Assembly (NCBI GenBank): GCA_031310005.1
Contig: CM062386.1
Coordinates: forward strand, 1,054,001-1,118,000
Source of the DNA: Dactylellina haptotyla
Lineage: Eukaryota > Ascomycota > Orbiliomycetes > Orbiliales > Orbiliaceae
Reading direction: 5' to 3'
DNA length: 64,000 bases
Below the pieces are notes generated by a model, which had not been told where the DNA came from, did no database searches, and worked only from the letters and a program-made list of their open reading frames with translations. Of this stretch, positions 47,701 to 59,919 are shown piece by piece. A program made the translations under genes and the position numbers. Each line of letters starts with the position of its first letter. Within the stretch, counting starts at the first letter, position 1.

Positions 47701-49668
47701 CCGATGGGAAGGTGTAAACCCGAGTTCCAGGATGGATTTTCTCTGGGGATCATAAAATGCATCTTGTTATACGACAAGCACTAAATAAAGCAAACGAGTG
47801 AACACAAACCTGCAGTCAGCATGTATTTGGATTTTGTTCGTGTAAAGGCTCATTCAAACGAGATTGAATCATCGTGAAATCTATTGAAACGGCCAACCGC
47901 TTTGTTTGGTAACGATTCTGAACCAATTCTGGGGCCCATGGTGGCGGGATTGCCTTGGAATGGCAATATCCATCGTGGATAGCCTCACGCCGCCGGGCAT
48001 CACAGATCTTCCCACAATTCAAATCCAGGGGCTGATGTCGTCCAAAAATGTCTACACCTCAGTTACAAAAATTTGCAACGTCGACAAAACTAGGCGCCTA
48101 CGGGTCCCAAGAAAAGGAAAATTCTTCAGAGTATCTGGCACGATAGGGGGAATTCCAGAACTTCAAACAACACATGCACAAATACTTGGCCGGATCGTCG
48201 ATGTCGTCGTTCCCCTCGACGCCGCTGAGCATCTGAGTTGATGCCAACATTCCACAAATTTAATTCATGATTCAAGCCCACGGTCCATAAATTCGCGGAT
48301 GTAATGCATTTGTTCCGTCGTTCCATCGGATGAACCTTGCATCAATTTCGTAGCCTCATGTTTTTATCCCAAAGGCATGGTGTCTGGAATAAAAATCTTC
48401 ATCTCGATTCAATATTGCAATCTTAAATTCTTCCAGAATGGTGCCTGAAAAAAGCCTCCTGGCGCATTAACGCAGGACCTTGATTGTGATACAAGCCCAT
48501 CCGTTCCTCACGATACAATCGATACACCGTCAACCGGAGAGTTTATGCAAGGACACGGTGACTGTAGACTGTCTCAAGTTCTTGCCATCGGCTTGTCAGA
48601 CCTTGGAATCCGTCGTTTCTGGGACCCGATAGTCTTTACCCGGCGTATTCCGTTTGGTGAAGAAGACTTTCAACATCGACCTTGGCCACCGGAAGCCCTA
48701 GGCTGAATATAGCATGAAGCGGGTCTGGGAAGTTTCTGTGGGAGAGAAAAAAAAAGTTCACCGTATCGAATCGGTGGTAGTCAGAAAAGGATGTCTCGGA
48801 AAAGAAGAAATGCCTCGAAAAAAAAAAAAAAAGGCAGAAGATCCAACCTCGACAATGGGAGGTCGAAGCCCGTCCGGCCGTGAGGGAAATACCTAGGTAC
48901 CTAGCAATCAACTCACGATTTCTCCTTCGTGGGGGAAAAAACAATCGATGCCTGTGAAAACCCGAATTGTGAATACCATATGCTGTTTCAGCAACGTCAT
49001 GATCATATGAGATCTTAGAATTTTCTTCCGTGGGTTTGGGAGAGGAAAAAAGGGGAGCATTTCGATATACCCCCGGCCCCTAGCACTTCCACTTTGTGCG
49101 ATGCAAGTGTGAATTATTTCATTATTTTCTCTCCACATAGAAAGTGGACGATACCCCTGAGCCATCGAACGCCCTCTCGGTCCGAGGATGGAATAGCTGC
49201 GAGTACAGAGCAATCCTCGGGGCTTTTGGCCCACACCACCCTCACGCTCGTTCACAAAGAAAGGAAGAAAAGGCCTTTTGTCGGGAAAGTGTCGCTAGTT
49301 CCAGTTGGCTCCCAGACTGGGCAGGGGGAAGTGGGATGGCCAGGCTAGCCTGCTGGCACAACTCATGCATGGCTCGTCTGGCACACCACACAGCCTGGCC
49401 CATCTCCACCCTCTTTCCTTTTTACCCCAACAGTAACGGTACATGCAGCGACCCATGGGGCTAACCAGGAGGGGGAAGGGGGAATCGAGGAGAAAAAAGT
49501 AAACATGGAGTGGGAGTACCAAGACCCAAAGCTGACAATTTTCACGCTATGTGGACAGCTAAGCAAAACGGAGTGTGTGAGTGTGGTGGTAGGGTATGTA
49601 GGGGTTACTGAACAGACACGCACACTCGCAAAACCAACTGGCACACCGCAAAAGCAAGGCCATTACAG

Positions 49669-49770
49669 TGGCCAGCCAGCAAGACAGAGCCAGCGGACCA
49701 CCAGCAAGCCAGCCAGCCAGCCAGCCAGCGCAGGGCACGGTAGTAGTAGGCAGGCCAGCCAGCAAGGCAA
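49669..49770. repeat. AGCC/CCAG-rich microsatellite region
   Basis: AGCC repeats nearly six times at 49707-49730. Further CCAGCC and CCAGC units flank it on both sides. It lies in untranslated sequence about 600 bases before the next gene. Confidence 0.85.
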
Positions 49771-50341
49771 GCAGTCGTAGCAGAAGCTACACAGCTTACA
49801 AAAAGGGCACCCCTTCTCCCCATGCGTTGGCACACACCTCCCCCTTCTCCTCGTATAGTATTATATATTGGCCGTGGACACTCGACGCCTTCGGGACTCT
49901 TCCATCAATTCTCAAATCTTTCTTTCTGGTTCAGAACATTCTTGTCGATAGAGAAAAGCCTGGTATTTTCGCCACTTTGACAAAAGCCATCATCTTGTTA
50001 CCGATTTGAAATCAAAAGCATTCCGACAACCGACTGCAAACGAATATAAACACACGCAGTCGCACAATACTACAACTACACTATATATTCTTGGGGGCTC
50101 TTCTAGCGATCTTGCCGGTTCAAACCTCAAAACTGTCGATCTATCAACGAAAACACACTGCAGGAGGCGTCCGACGATTTGTTTATCATAAGGATATAAA
50201 TATATTCGTTCGCCCTCTGCGTATGGTTTCTTTGAATTCGACCGCAAAATATAAAATATAACATATATTTAACAATCTATACTATACCGGACGGGAGACT
50301 ACCCCAGGCCTCCGTGATAAACACTTATACACATATACAAA

Positions 50342-50782
50342 ATGTTCATCTCGTTACCAACACCAGTCATCAGCTCGTCGCAGGCCGCGGTGAAGCGAAG
50401 ACCACCACTGACACCACCCTCAGTGATCCCACCCTGTGTTACAGCACAGTGCTCCTCGCTGCAACAGTCCAACCGGGACCGATGTCGAAGTCCCTCAAGG
50501 TCAGCAGTTGCGTATTTGGCCCGAGTATCAAGCTCTCCAAACTCGCCTACCCTCTCATCAATGACGAACACATCGGCCCTGCCAACTCCTTCGTCTTTCT
50601 CGGTCAACACACCGACCTCTACTCCATCTTCTTCTCCTTCGGAAGGATGCCACTTCCCTTTCGGTTCCCAACGACAGCAAATGACCTGCCTGCCGACGGC
50701 TGAGGGACAGTATATCAGCTTCCCCAGTTTCGACGAGCTCTATGGCGATTACCCAGAAGACGAGGAAGATTCGAAACAGTGA
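50342..50782 (+). CDS. Hypothetical Pro/Ser/Thr-rich protein
   Basis: This single-exon frame of 146 aa starts MFISLPTPVISSSQ and ends SFDELYGDYPEDEEDSKQ. I recognise no domain. The protein is mostly disordered: Pro/Ser/Thr-rich with many SP/TP pairs, a basic patch (VKRRPPLTPP) near the N terminus and an acidic C terminus. Codon use (C/G or pyrimidine third positions, few A-ending codons) resembles the confident genes of the window, and the start context CAAAATG is good. An overlapping frame at 50314-50703 has less protein-like composition. The acidic tail with bulky aromatic residues (ISFPSFDELYG) could bind another protein. The gene stands alone in a gene-poor region. No signal peptide or membrane segment is seen. 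Confidence 0.65.
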   Translation: MFISLPTPVISSSQAAVKRRPPLTPPSVIPPCVTAQCSSLQQSNRDRCRSPSRSAVAYLARVSSSPNSPTLSSMTNTSALPTPSSFSVNTPTSTPSSSPSEGCHFPFGSQRQQMTCLPTAEGQYISFPSFDELYGDYPEDEEDSKQ

Positions 50783-53419
50783 TATTCCCTCTCTAATACT
50801 ATGGCCAGTGTCTGCCACAAACATCTTTCTTCATTCCTTTCTCTCGGACATATTACTATTTTAATTAATATTCGACCATTTACAATCCTTCAACACTCTA
50901 ATTTCCTATGTCAACACTCTCTGGTACTGGCGTTTTTCAGCTCCTTCAATCCTGGGTATGGGTTGATCAAACCCGGCGTTATTTCCTTCCTTTACACCAC
51001 ACATACCATGGACGGCTTTTCTTTTCTTAGTTCAATCTATTCTTTCCTACCTTGGCGCAAAATCTTGAAACGGATACCTCTTCTTTCCTCTACTTCTTCG
51101 CCTCGGGATTTTCGGCCATCTTTGCCCTCCTACGGTTTCTATCCACGGCGTTTATCTCAAATGTAACATTTTCACCTTTCTTATTTCCCTTTTCATCTAT
51201 TTCTATTTATGGAGAGTTTTATTTAGCGGCTTTTGTCAAACAACACTCAAAAATTTCAAAGTCTTGTAATTAGCTATATCTTTTTTTTACACTGGGCCAA
51301 AGTGCTTGGATCCAGTTCCAACAAAGTTCCTCTTTTAAAATTCAAAAATTCATCTAAACCCTTGGATTTCTTGTCTCTTTTCTGTTCCAAAAACAACACA
51401 TCTCAGTATATTGACGAATGATACGACTGTAACGACTGAACTTGTCCCTACTCATTTTTTCTTGTTTTCTTTTTTGGTTACTTTTGGGAACAATTGAATG
51501 AAATGGCGTTTTCTTCTCCTTCATAATTATTGTGTCTGCTTCCGTAGGTACAACAGAGCCGTACAATACACCCTGTTTGGGTTCAATATTTTTCTAAATT
51601 TTCACATACGAGAAAAAATCAATGTCATCAAAGTGTGAGGCCGATACATGTTTCCCGCTTCTTTCTCTCGGATTCCTAGGAAATACCCAGCATCTAGACC
51701 TTGCATAGATCCTCTGTACTTGACACGACCTCAGCTTTAGACACAAGCACCTGGGGTTCCACTATTCGGAACCAATCATCAAAAGTTCTTGTATGATATC
51801 CAATAAATCAATTCAAAATCACAAAAGTCTGAATCACGATATTCTCCCCCCACATTTGGAACTCCGTCCATTCATCGGCGTACTCCACAGGGCCGAGATT
51901 CGGGATGCGGACATGCCTATCAGTCGCAAGACAATGCTCTCCGCGTTCTCCAGAAAAAAATTTCCCATCACGAGGCGTGGGGAGACAATGTGCTTTTCGT
52001 GAGAGATGATGATGGCGTGAGATCTCGTTTTCATAATTGGGTGAAACATTGGGGTAATTCTTCTCCATTTGGGCATTTGCTTGCCTTGCCTACTTGCTCA
52101 TGCTTCGTGTCTCTGCCTTGTGGGCTTCATAGGTGGAATTCAAAAACGTGGATCGAGGGGAGCGGAGCAGGAACAGGATGGGTGAGGGGAAAGAGTGGGA
52201 TGGAGAGTGCGGCTGTCTGTCTATTGCCATCCCGCGCCTTCCGTTTTTCTTAGCTTTCCGGCATGGTTTGCATGACGGCAAATGGAGGACGTCTTTTATT
52301 TGTTGAGCTTTTGCCGCTCGATTTCTACTCGTCAGAAAATCTGGTGATGGTGTTGATGGTGTTGCAATTGGATTTTACCCTCGACTTTGTTGCCATTCAG
52401 ACGAAAAGGACGAATGCAATGCAGGCGGTATATTTGCCATTCGTTGCGCTCTGTATAACACCATTACTATACATTGAAAATCCTCTAACAATAGAGAAGA
52501 TAAAATGGTAAGGCGATGGGAAAATCATCGCACGAAGCAGCCCGCTTCTCCGCCGTTCTACTGTCCGATCTGCTCCGCAGTTCGCATCAAGTAGCCGTGC
52601 TTTCGCCTTCTGCACACAATGCCGCCCCCATCCCAGGATCCCGAGTCGCACCCATCAAGAAAAAACGATGTCTAAAAATCTTTAAAAACCGAAGAGCGAA
52701 TCAAATGCAAAAGTCACGTTACGAGAGCTCACTTCGGTTGCAAACCAGGCAGAGGAGGGAACGAAAATTCTGTCGTTGCGCATGTAGCATGTTTTTTGTT
52801 TCTTCTTTCGGGCATCTCACGACGACGAGGACCAGTTTAGTTCTTGTTTTCTGCATATGAGGATGCGTTTGGAGCGGGGCCAGGAGGAAAAAATATGCTT
52901 GCTCTGCTTTTTCTCCCCCTGATCTCTAGCCAGTTAGCTGTGCATATATGCAATGTGTATGTAGCCTGTAAGCCGACGTTCAATTTTTGCCTTTTGCATC
53001 TTGTACTATACATGAATGAGGGGAACTCCAGCAGAGTCGAGTTCCGCTTCGCTTGCTTGCGATTGGGCGAGGGAGGCATTTGGACGAGTAACATCGCGAC
53101 ACGAGTTGTGTGTTGTTGTTTTCCCTGCTAACCTTTGGCGGGTGTTCTTGTTTCCTCCCATCGCTTGTGCTCTCCCACCTGACATTAAGACGGGCTTGCT
53201 TTGGCCCTCCTGGACTCTACAGACAGACTTGGACTTCATTGGCAGACAAGGAGCGAGATCCCCCATGGCCGCGTTCCGTTGCGGATTGGGCATCATGCTA
53301 CACGGGACGACAATGACTTTGCTTTGCATAAACGGCTTCGGACTTTCGGCGCCTTTGGAACTAAATTCGTTCGTGGGCGACGAAATGCACCGGTTCACCT
53401 AATAGTTTTGATAATATAT
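50783..53419. other. Gene-poor region
   Basis: The part to about 51600 is T-rich on the plus strand and looks like a long 3' untranslated region of the 50.3-kb gene. The rest holds only short frames without family features. Both strands were read, and I see no splice-consistent gene. Confidence 0.4.
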
Positions 53420-53962
53420 ATGAGGCCGGGACCCAGGTATCGGGTAATTCTCATCCCGTCCGAATTACTCCATAATCCCGCCGAACTGGACAGCCCGTCC
53501 GTCATGGCAAACGGAGGTTGTGTGTCCAGCGGTTTTTCTAGAGGATTTGAAATGCCAAATATCAGGCAGAAAGAACAATGCCAGAGAAAGGAAGAAAGCG
53601 AATGGATATCGGTTACCCTAGGCTTCGCTTCTCTTCGTCCTTCCTACCGCTTCGATCACTCAACCAGAAAGTCGACGCATTTCCCCACGCCCGACCGGTC
53701 TCTCCCGTCTTACCACTCATCCGAGTCACACCGTGGTCGGTACTTATGGGTCACGATACTCCCTCCCATGCTGGATCCTACCTCGGATGCCGAGTTGGAA
53801 CTCCTCTTCCGTGGCATGACATCCTCTCGCTCGTTCGAGAAGAGGCAACTCGCCTTTCACAAGTGTTCCGCCTGGAGTAGACTGTTCCAAGTGTCTTTAC
53901 ACAGCCAGCCTGCTGTGCCGCTGGTGGAGGCACCGAGGTACCCCCTTGCTGGATACTTCTAG
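53420..53962 (+). other. Uninterrupted open frame, coding status uncertain
   Basis: A plus-strand frame of 180 codons runs from an ATG at 53420 (MRPGPRYRVILIPSELLHNP), and it stays open for 73 codons before that ATG. No domain or family is recognised, and other frames in the same stretch are also long because stops are rare here. It may be chance. Confidence 0.2.
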
Positions 53963-56900
53963 ATTTTTCCAAGTTGGGCTTAGTCTTGATTACTCAAAAT
54001 GAAAATTTATCAATCGCACTATACTGCTTCAGGATAGTCATCGTGAAGTGGAATAATCCAGCATGGTATGAATTAGGTAAGTGATAGGAAATGGGCCTGG
54101 AAGCTAGTAGAGCCGAAACAAGTCCCCAACGGAAGTGTCCTAAAGTGTTGCTATTCTTGCAATTGGTGAGTGAGAGAGGTATCATCGGTGATTGGGGCGT
54201 AATCCTATTGTGATCGTTACAAAGGCACTGTTTTTGGTTAGAATTGCAATTGATGATGATTAGCGAGCTTTTTCTGATTTCAATATTCTCTTAAATTGGG
54301 GCCAAGATCGAAGCTGAGTGCCTTTGAATATTCGTGTCAATTCTGACAGTTAATATGAGAGGTAATACATGCAGTAAGCAGACATGGCTAATATTGCTGC
54401 TTTCTACCTCTCTCCCGGATTTGTCTAAGATATCGTCACATCCTTAAAATCAAATCCACTAGCTTAGATAACTTTACCTTACGCGCGTACAGACGACGCA
54501 TGCACATAGCCAATGCACCATGCGAGGCAGATCAGAAGTGAGGGTGTTGGCGAGAGCTAAAACGGGGTCTGGCTGTTCAAGTGATTTGACAGCTGGGCGA
54601 GCGCTCAGGCTATACCGTAAATACAATCAAAAAGAACTTGTGGAGTTAACGAGTTCAGGGTCTCAAAGTTGTGCGAATTGTCTTAGGAGAGCCCTAAACC
54701 AAGTCCATCAGTGATCACGAATGACCCATCTCCGATTACCCAGCTAGCTAGCTGTAACAGCTGGGGTAAATGATACTGAATCTGTAAGGCATTGACAATC
54801 AATCACACACTAAACGAAGCCCCAGCTAGAACTCAATATGTGCCCTTGAAATCCATGCCACTGGGTCCAGGAGAGGAGGCAGATGACCAAGCCGTGATTC
54901 GTTCGTTGGATTGGGGCTTGCCAGTTTCGGCGGTTGCGATTGGTTTTAACCAGCTTGTCGCTTTGTGGTCGAGCCGTCAACCAACAGCCGAAGGATCCTC
55001 GCGCGGATCAGCACATTGACGGGAAACGAACTGCCATGTGCTTCCCATCCGGCACCCAAACGAACGAGTCCAACAAGATGTAAATGTGTGTGGGTGTGGA
55101 CGACTGAATACATTCAGTTCACTCGATCGTTATTGATATCAATTTTTCAGGGTCGCCCGACTTGTTTTTGTGACTGTCGCTAGCTTGAATGCGGACTGGA
55201 CAGATAAGTCTAATCGGTCGCGAGCTGAAAGCTTCTGCTCATATCTTAGTTACCGAGCTCGCTTAGGAGCTACAGCTCCCAGCTCCTAGCTCTCGCAATT
55301 CGCATTCCAATGGCTCTGCTAGAGCTCATGTTTAGGATTGCCAACAACGAAGTCCGCAAAGTAACTGCGCTCTCCGATCTTGGAATTAATCAATTCTTTA
55401 GGCATATATCACTCACACCATCTTTTGTAGGTGGCGTTGTCGCGATCTCAGAATTCGAAGGCTGGGTGGTTGCAAACAATATGAACCTGCCACCAACATA
55501 GATAGTTACAAGACCGCTCAACGTCCCGTCTCTGCTTGAGATCGGCATTTCCTACGAATTGGAGCTCGAGCGGCCAAGCTTTTCACCCTTTCTCCTCACA
55601 CAAAGTGGGTGTGATAGTTGCAGATAACATGCATGAAGCTAGATTTCTTGAATTCAAGTCTGGCCCACCTCTGCATTCCGATCACAGAATTCAAATCCAA
55701 GGCCTGCTTGACTGGGATCCACCACAATGGCGTTGATGGCACCCCTGGCTCCTAAGGTGCTTTCGGGACCCGAGTGAGGAGAAATAGTCCCAAAAACTGT
55801 AGAATTTTGTGATAACGGTGACACCTTAACAGCTACAGGGCTGAACACGAAACCTCCCCAAACACTGGGTTTTTCATGTCACAGGAAAGCTATGCCCGGG
55901 GTACCATGCTTCCTCTTCTCCTCTCCGTCATGTCTGTCTGATGTAAGGCATGTGATAAGCCAGAGTCACCGATGATGCATCGCGGTGGAAGCTCTCGGGT
56001 TCAGTCGTCTGCCCGCTGTCGATACTACATGTTCTAAATTTAAGATCCGAGTTCACATGGCTGACAACTCCGAGAAAGCACACGAGAATGGCCTGACAGC
56101 CGGAATCTCGATCGATCGGCCGGACCCTTCGAGTTCTCGAACCTCTAGGCGAAACAGAAACCGTTACCATCGACAAAGCTGTGGGTTGCATTCTCAAGGT
56201 TCAGGATGGCAAAAATTTTCTTCATCTTCCAAAACCTGACGAATGACATCCCTCACAATCCTTGACATCACTATTTTCTCTCAGAGACCTTGAATTTTCG
56301 CATCCCCACTCTACCATCCACCACGAAAAGAAAAAAGTGCCAAAACTAGCGACGGCTCAACACTTGGTAACTCTGTAACCGAAAGACTTTTATGGCTGAA
56401 AAGGCCCCGCCTAAGACACCTTTATACCGAATACGGTTTAAATTTGCCCGCAACATCACCTCCAAGATATCAGAAATCCTGGGGTCTTGCGTTGAAGCTA
56501 AAGCATCAACCTTGCGAACGACCGACGCTAGACAGGATGATATTGTCGAACACAAGCCGAGCCAAACTCCTTGGGGTAAGACGTTGTCTGGATGGGTGTG
56601 AGCAAATAGCAAAATAGCGGTTAGACATCACGAATCATTGCAATGCATTAAAGGCCTGGGAGCTGGTTTAGCTCTTAGCTAAGGTATATTGCGGAAGCTT
56701 ACCCGCAAAGTCTTTGTCAGAGGTATCGGTACACTCTACGAGCCACGGAAACGCCTCACGCTATAAATTCGGGGACTAGGCTGCAAGCGGAACGGGATCT
56801 ACTTCGGAGCGTTTTCCTGGAATCGTTACATGGCGTCGCTATTTCTGCAAAATTAGTTGGTAGATTTTCTGATTGAATTCCGTCGAAAAGGCAGGTAAGA

Positions 56901-59370
56901 ACGAAAGCATCTTGGACTAGTTACCTCGAAGATCTTATTATAGCTAGCAATCAGAGTAAGATGATTAGTATATTTCTAGCTCAGTTGCACAATACAGTAC
57001 TATTTGTAGACTTCTAGTAGATGTTTCGGCTCAACGTTCATGCAAGTTTGAGATCTGTTTCCCGTGTCTCGTCTCCACTCGCAAATGCAATAGAAACCGG
57101 CATCCTCACAGTTCATACGTCTGAGGTTCTGTAGAATCATTCCAATTTTTGTATAGGGGTTGATTCTATTGTATTTACGCTAACTAAGGATAACGCAGCA
57201 AGGGGCGGAACGGGTTGATCAACAGGACCCTACCAAGACCGCCCGGACATAACGTTACGTTCAATATATCTTTCACCTATAGAATAGACCCCTAGGTATA
57301 AAATTTAGGCAGAGGTAGCAAGAATCCAAAAGGGCGATCATTGTAGTTAATACTTCCCAAGAAAGTAGAAATCAGTCACCTTCCTATATCTCACACTGTC
57401 GTGCAAAATACCGCGTTGTTTGGATTACGAAATACGAGTTCTCAACTGGACGGACAAAAGAATAACAAAAATTACCAATCTTAATGCCAGGCATGATATT
57501 AAATCAAACGCCTCATTCTCTATGCACATGTGTAAACCATCCATCTGGGATGTGGAAGACCAGACCTCCTGTTTTGAAGAAACAAAACAAAAACAAATGC
57601 GACCTTTCTCAGGAAAATCAAGCAGACGCTTGGGTGCATATATGCGGACAAGGGTATCTTGCCTGCTTGTTATCGATATCGATAAAGAAGGACCGTCGGT
57701 TGACCTGTCAAGGCTTCGCACATGTGCTTGCAGAGCAGTACCACACTGCAGGATTGCGTTGGTCATGGTTTATCTAATAATAATATCGGCATCCGGATTT
57801 TCGAAATGGCAAAAATGAAAAGAGGCTGTACCATTCGCTAGGAAATGCATCTTATCATCTGACAGATTTCCTTATCTCGATAGGGTGTTAATGGTAGTAC
57901 AACGTTTCAAGCTGTATCATACGGCGGCCAAGGCCGTTGTTGTCCGGTGGACTAATCAAAACCTTTAAATCTGCGATTGTAGGAATTTTAAGGCTAATCC
58001 TATTTACTACTCTAGTAAGTAGTCACATACAGCGCTTTATTTCTGCTAAACTACTTCAAACAAAGGCACTAGAGTAAATCGACGTTAGTTGCTTGGGACA
58101 AAGTTTAATCCCTCACAGGAGTTCAACTGCACATTGTGATCTGCGTTTTCCAGTTGATACCATTATCCATCTGAAGACAATCTCCCGTATAGATCCCTAG
58201 CGAGAGTTTGAAGGAGCACTTCACGTGGATGCTCGACTCATCGACTAGGAAGGTCAGAGTTTACTTCCATGTACACATGACCACCACGAGGCCTTGCAGC
58301 ACTTGATAGGAACAACGCATAAAATGCAACAAATTGTCTCTATCTTCGCCATTTCCTTTGCGAGTTGGTTGATTCGCGAGCAGATCAATATTGGATATGA
58401 CGCCTTTCGCCTAGATGCGAGACAGAATCATAAATATCTTTATATAAATTTATTATCTAGCCGTTGGTTCGGTCTATTCTGAACTACACACAAAACTTTG
58501 GAGATTTGACCATCAGCTATGAAATATTATTTGTTACGAATACAACAAATAGCTCCATAGACAAAATGACTCCTCAAGATCTCTGACAGGGTAAAAAAAT
58601 TACTTTCGCATGTATTACTTGACTCACGGATAGGTTTTGTTGTACGTACTTTTGATTATAGGAATGAGATCAACCTACATAGCCAAGGACAAACTTTCTT
58701 GACTTAAGGAGTTATATCCAAATTCGAATCCGACAACCTTTAGAAATCTTGACATTTGAACAAGATATTGTCTCTACCTACGGCGTATGAATAGAATCAA
58801 GATCGATATATATATAAATATCGGTATTGCCTAGAAGTATTCCCCCGAAGGGCCCGTCTTCATGCTACATTACGGTCTACTTAAACTTCGAACCTTACCC
58901 AGTCTTGAATATGGGAGGGCTTAAAAACTGAAGTATGCAAACTCGTGTGGCGAGCAGAATTGGCGAGCGCGCAAAGAGTATCCCGACCTCATGTCATCTA
59001 TAATATGTAGTGACTGTTTGAAATCAGGATGTGGATGACAATAGCCATAATAGCGCCCGATATTAACTGCCCTGCACCAAATAGATCTATGCTGACCCTA
59101 ATTAAACTGCTCATCGAGCCATCTCAACTTGAATTCCTTCGCCTCCTAGTCAAAATGTAAGTAAGCTTTCTTATCTAAGTTTTAATTCAGAAAGCAACCA
59201 TAGACAAGCAAAGTTAGAGATGTTCCGGTTCCCAATGTTCCAATTACCGGATTTTCTACCAAATTCCCGTTTACTTTCTCCCCATATCCTTCTCTTTAAT
59301 TAAATTAAAAACGTGTTTTTCGGATTTTAACTTTTATCATCCGATACTTATATTCCCTTTAAGCACACAT

Positions 59371-59640
59371 CTACACCGATGTGGGGTGAGTTCCTCCCTC
59401 CCAAGAAAGCTCAATAGCGGCATCTGTTACCTTTGCGCTATCTAAAGTATTAAAAGAGGTTGCTTTTAGTAGACCGGAGGCAACCATGTCTGCATGTTTG
59501 TTCCACCGGCGGTAAATCATATAAGCTGTATTACCGTCCTTCTTCTCTTCGTCTGTTCGCGGGGGTTCTTTACTTGCACTTTTTGCGTTTTGCGTAACCC
59601 GCGTCGAGTTCGCCAAAGAAACCGCGGCAGGCCAGGCAAA
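59371..59640 (-). other. Short coding-like frame, possible exon fragment
   Basis: A minus-strand frame of about 85 codons ends at 59371. It includes AKSASKEPPRTDEEKKDG, then NTAYMIYRRWNKHADMV and ELSWEGGTHPTSV. It has no ATG of its own near its start, but an ATTAG acceptor-like site lies at its 5' edge (about 59643). Its composition is more protein-like than that of its neighbours. I recognise no family; it could be a terminal exon or a relic. Confidence 0.22.
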
Positions 59641-59883
59641 TGCTAATTACTCAATGTATTAAATGGAAGTTCCATGGCTGATTTGCGCGGTAACGGATCA
59701 TTCTAGATCGTCACAAGATCATTCTCTGTATCGTTCTTCGAAAGCAGTATTATGATACCAAAATACCCTTCTACATTCTCCTTGCGTCCAGATATCCTAA
59801 AACTTGTGTTTTTTGGGGGTTTTCGTATTTCCATAATGGACAGAATTTGGCGACTCCCAAGATACTTCTATTTCCTTTTAACT

Positions 59884-59919
59884 ACAAAAGGTTGTTTAAC
59901 CACAGAAGGTTGTTTATCT
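59884..59919. repeat. Imperfect 18-bp tandem repeat, two copies
   Basis: ACAAAAGGTTGTTTAACC is followed directly by ACAGAAGGTTGTTTATCT, which matches it at 15 of 18 positions. Confidence 0.7.

Larger units (their letters stand above)
42799..50341. other. Gene-poor region
   Basis: I find no recognisable gene in these 7.5 kb. The first few hundred bases are probably the URC1 3' untranslated region. Later there are simple repeats (listed separately) and a run of 15 A at 48818-48832. A plus-strand frame from an ATG near 47959 to 48241 (MAISIVDSLTPPGITDLPTI) has no family match. The last 500 bases, AT-rich with TATATATTC near 50083-50091, are probably the promoter of the gene at 50342. Confidence 0.4.

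Noticed and set aside
50314-50703. 129-codon frame overlapping the 50.3-kb gene
   Set aside because: Its composition is less protein-like than the 50342-50782 frame, and it ends inside that frame.
58887-58894. B-box-like GGTTCGAA (minus strand)
   Set aside because: The following bases do not fit the B-box, and no A-box or acceptor stem is present.
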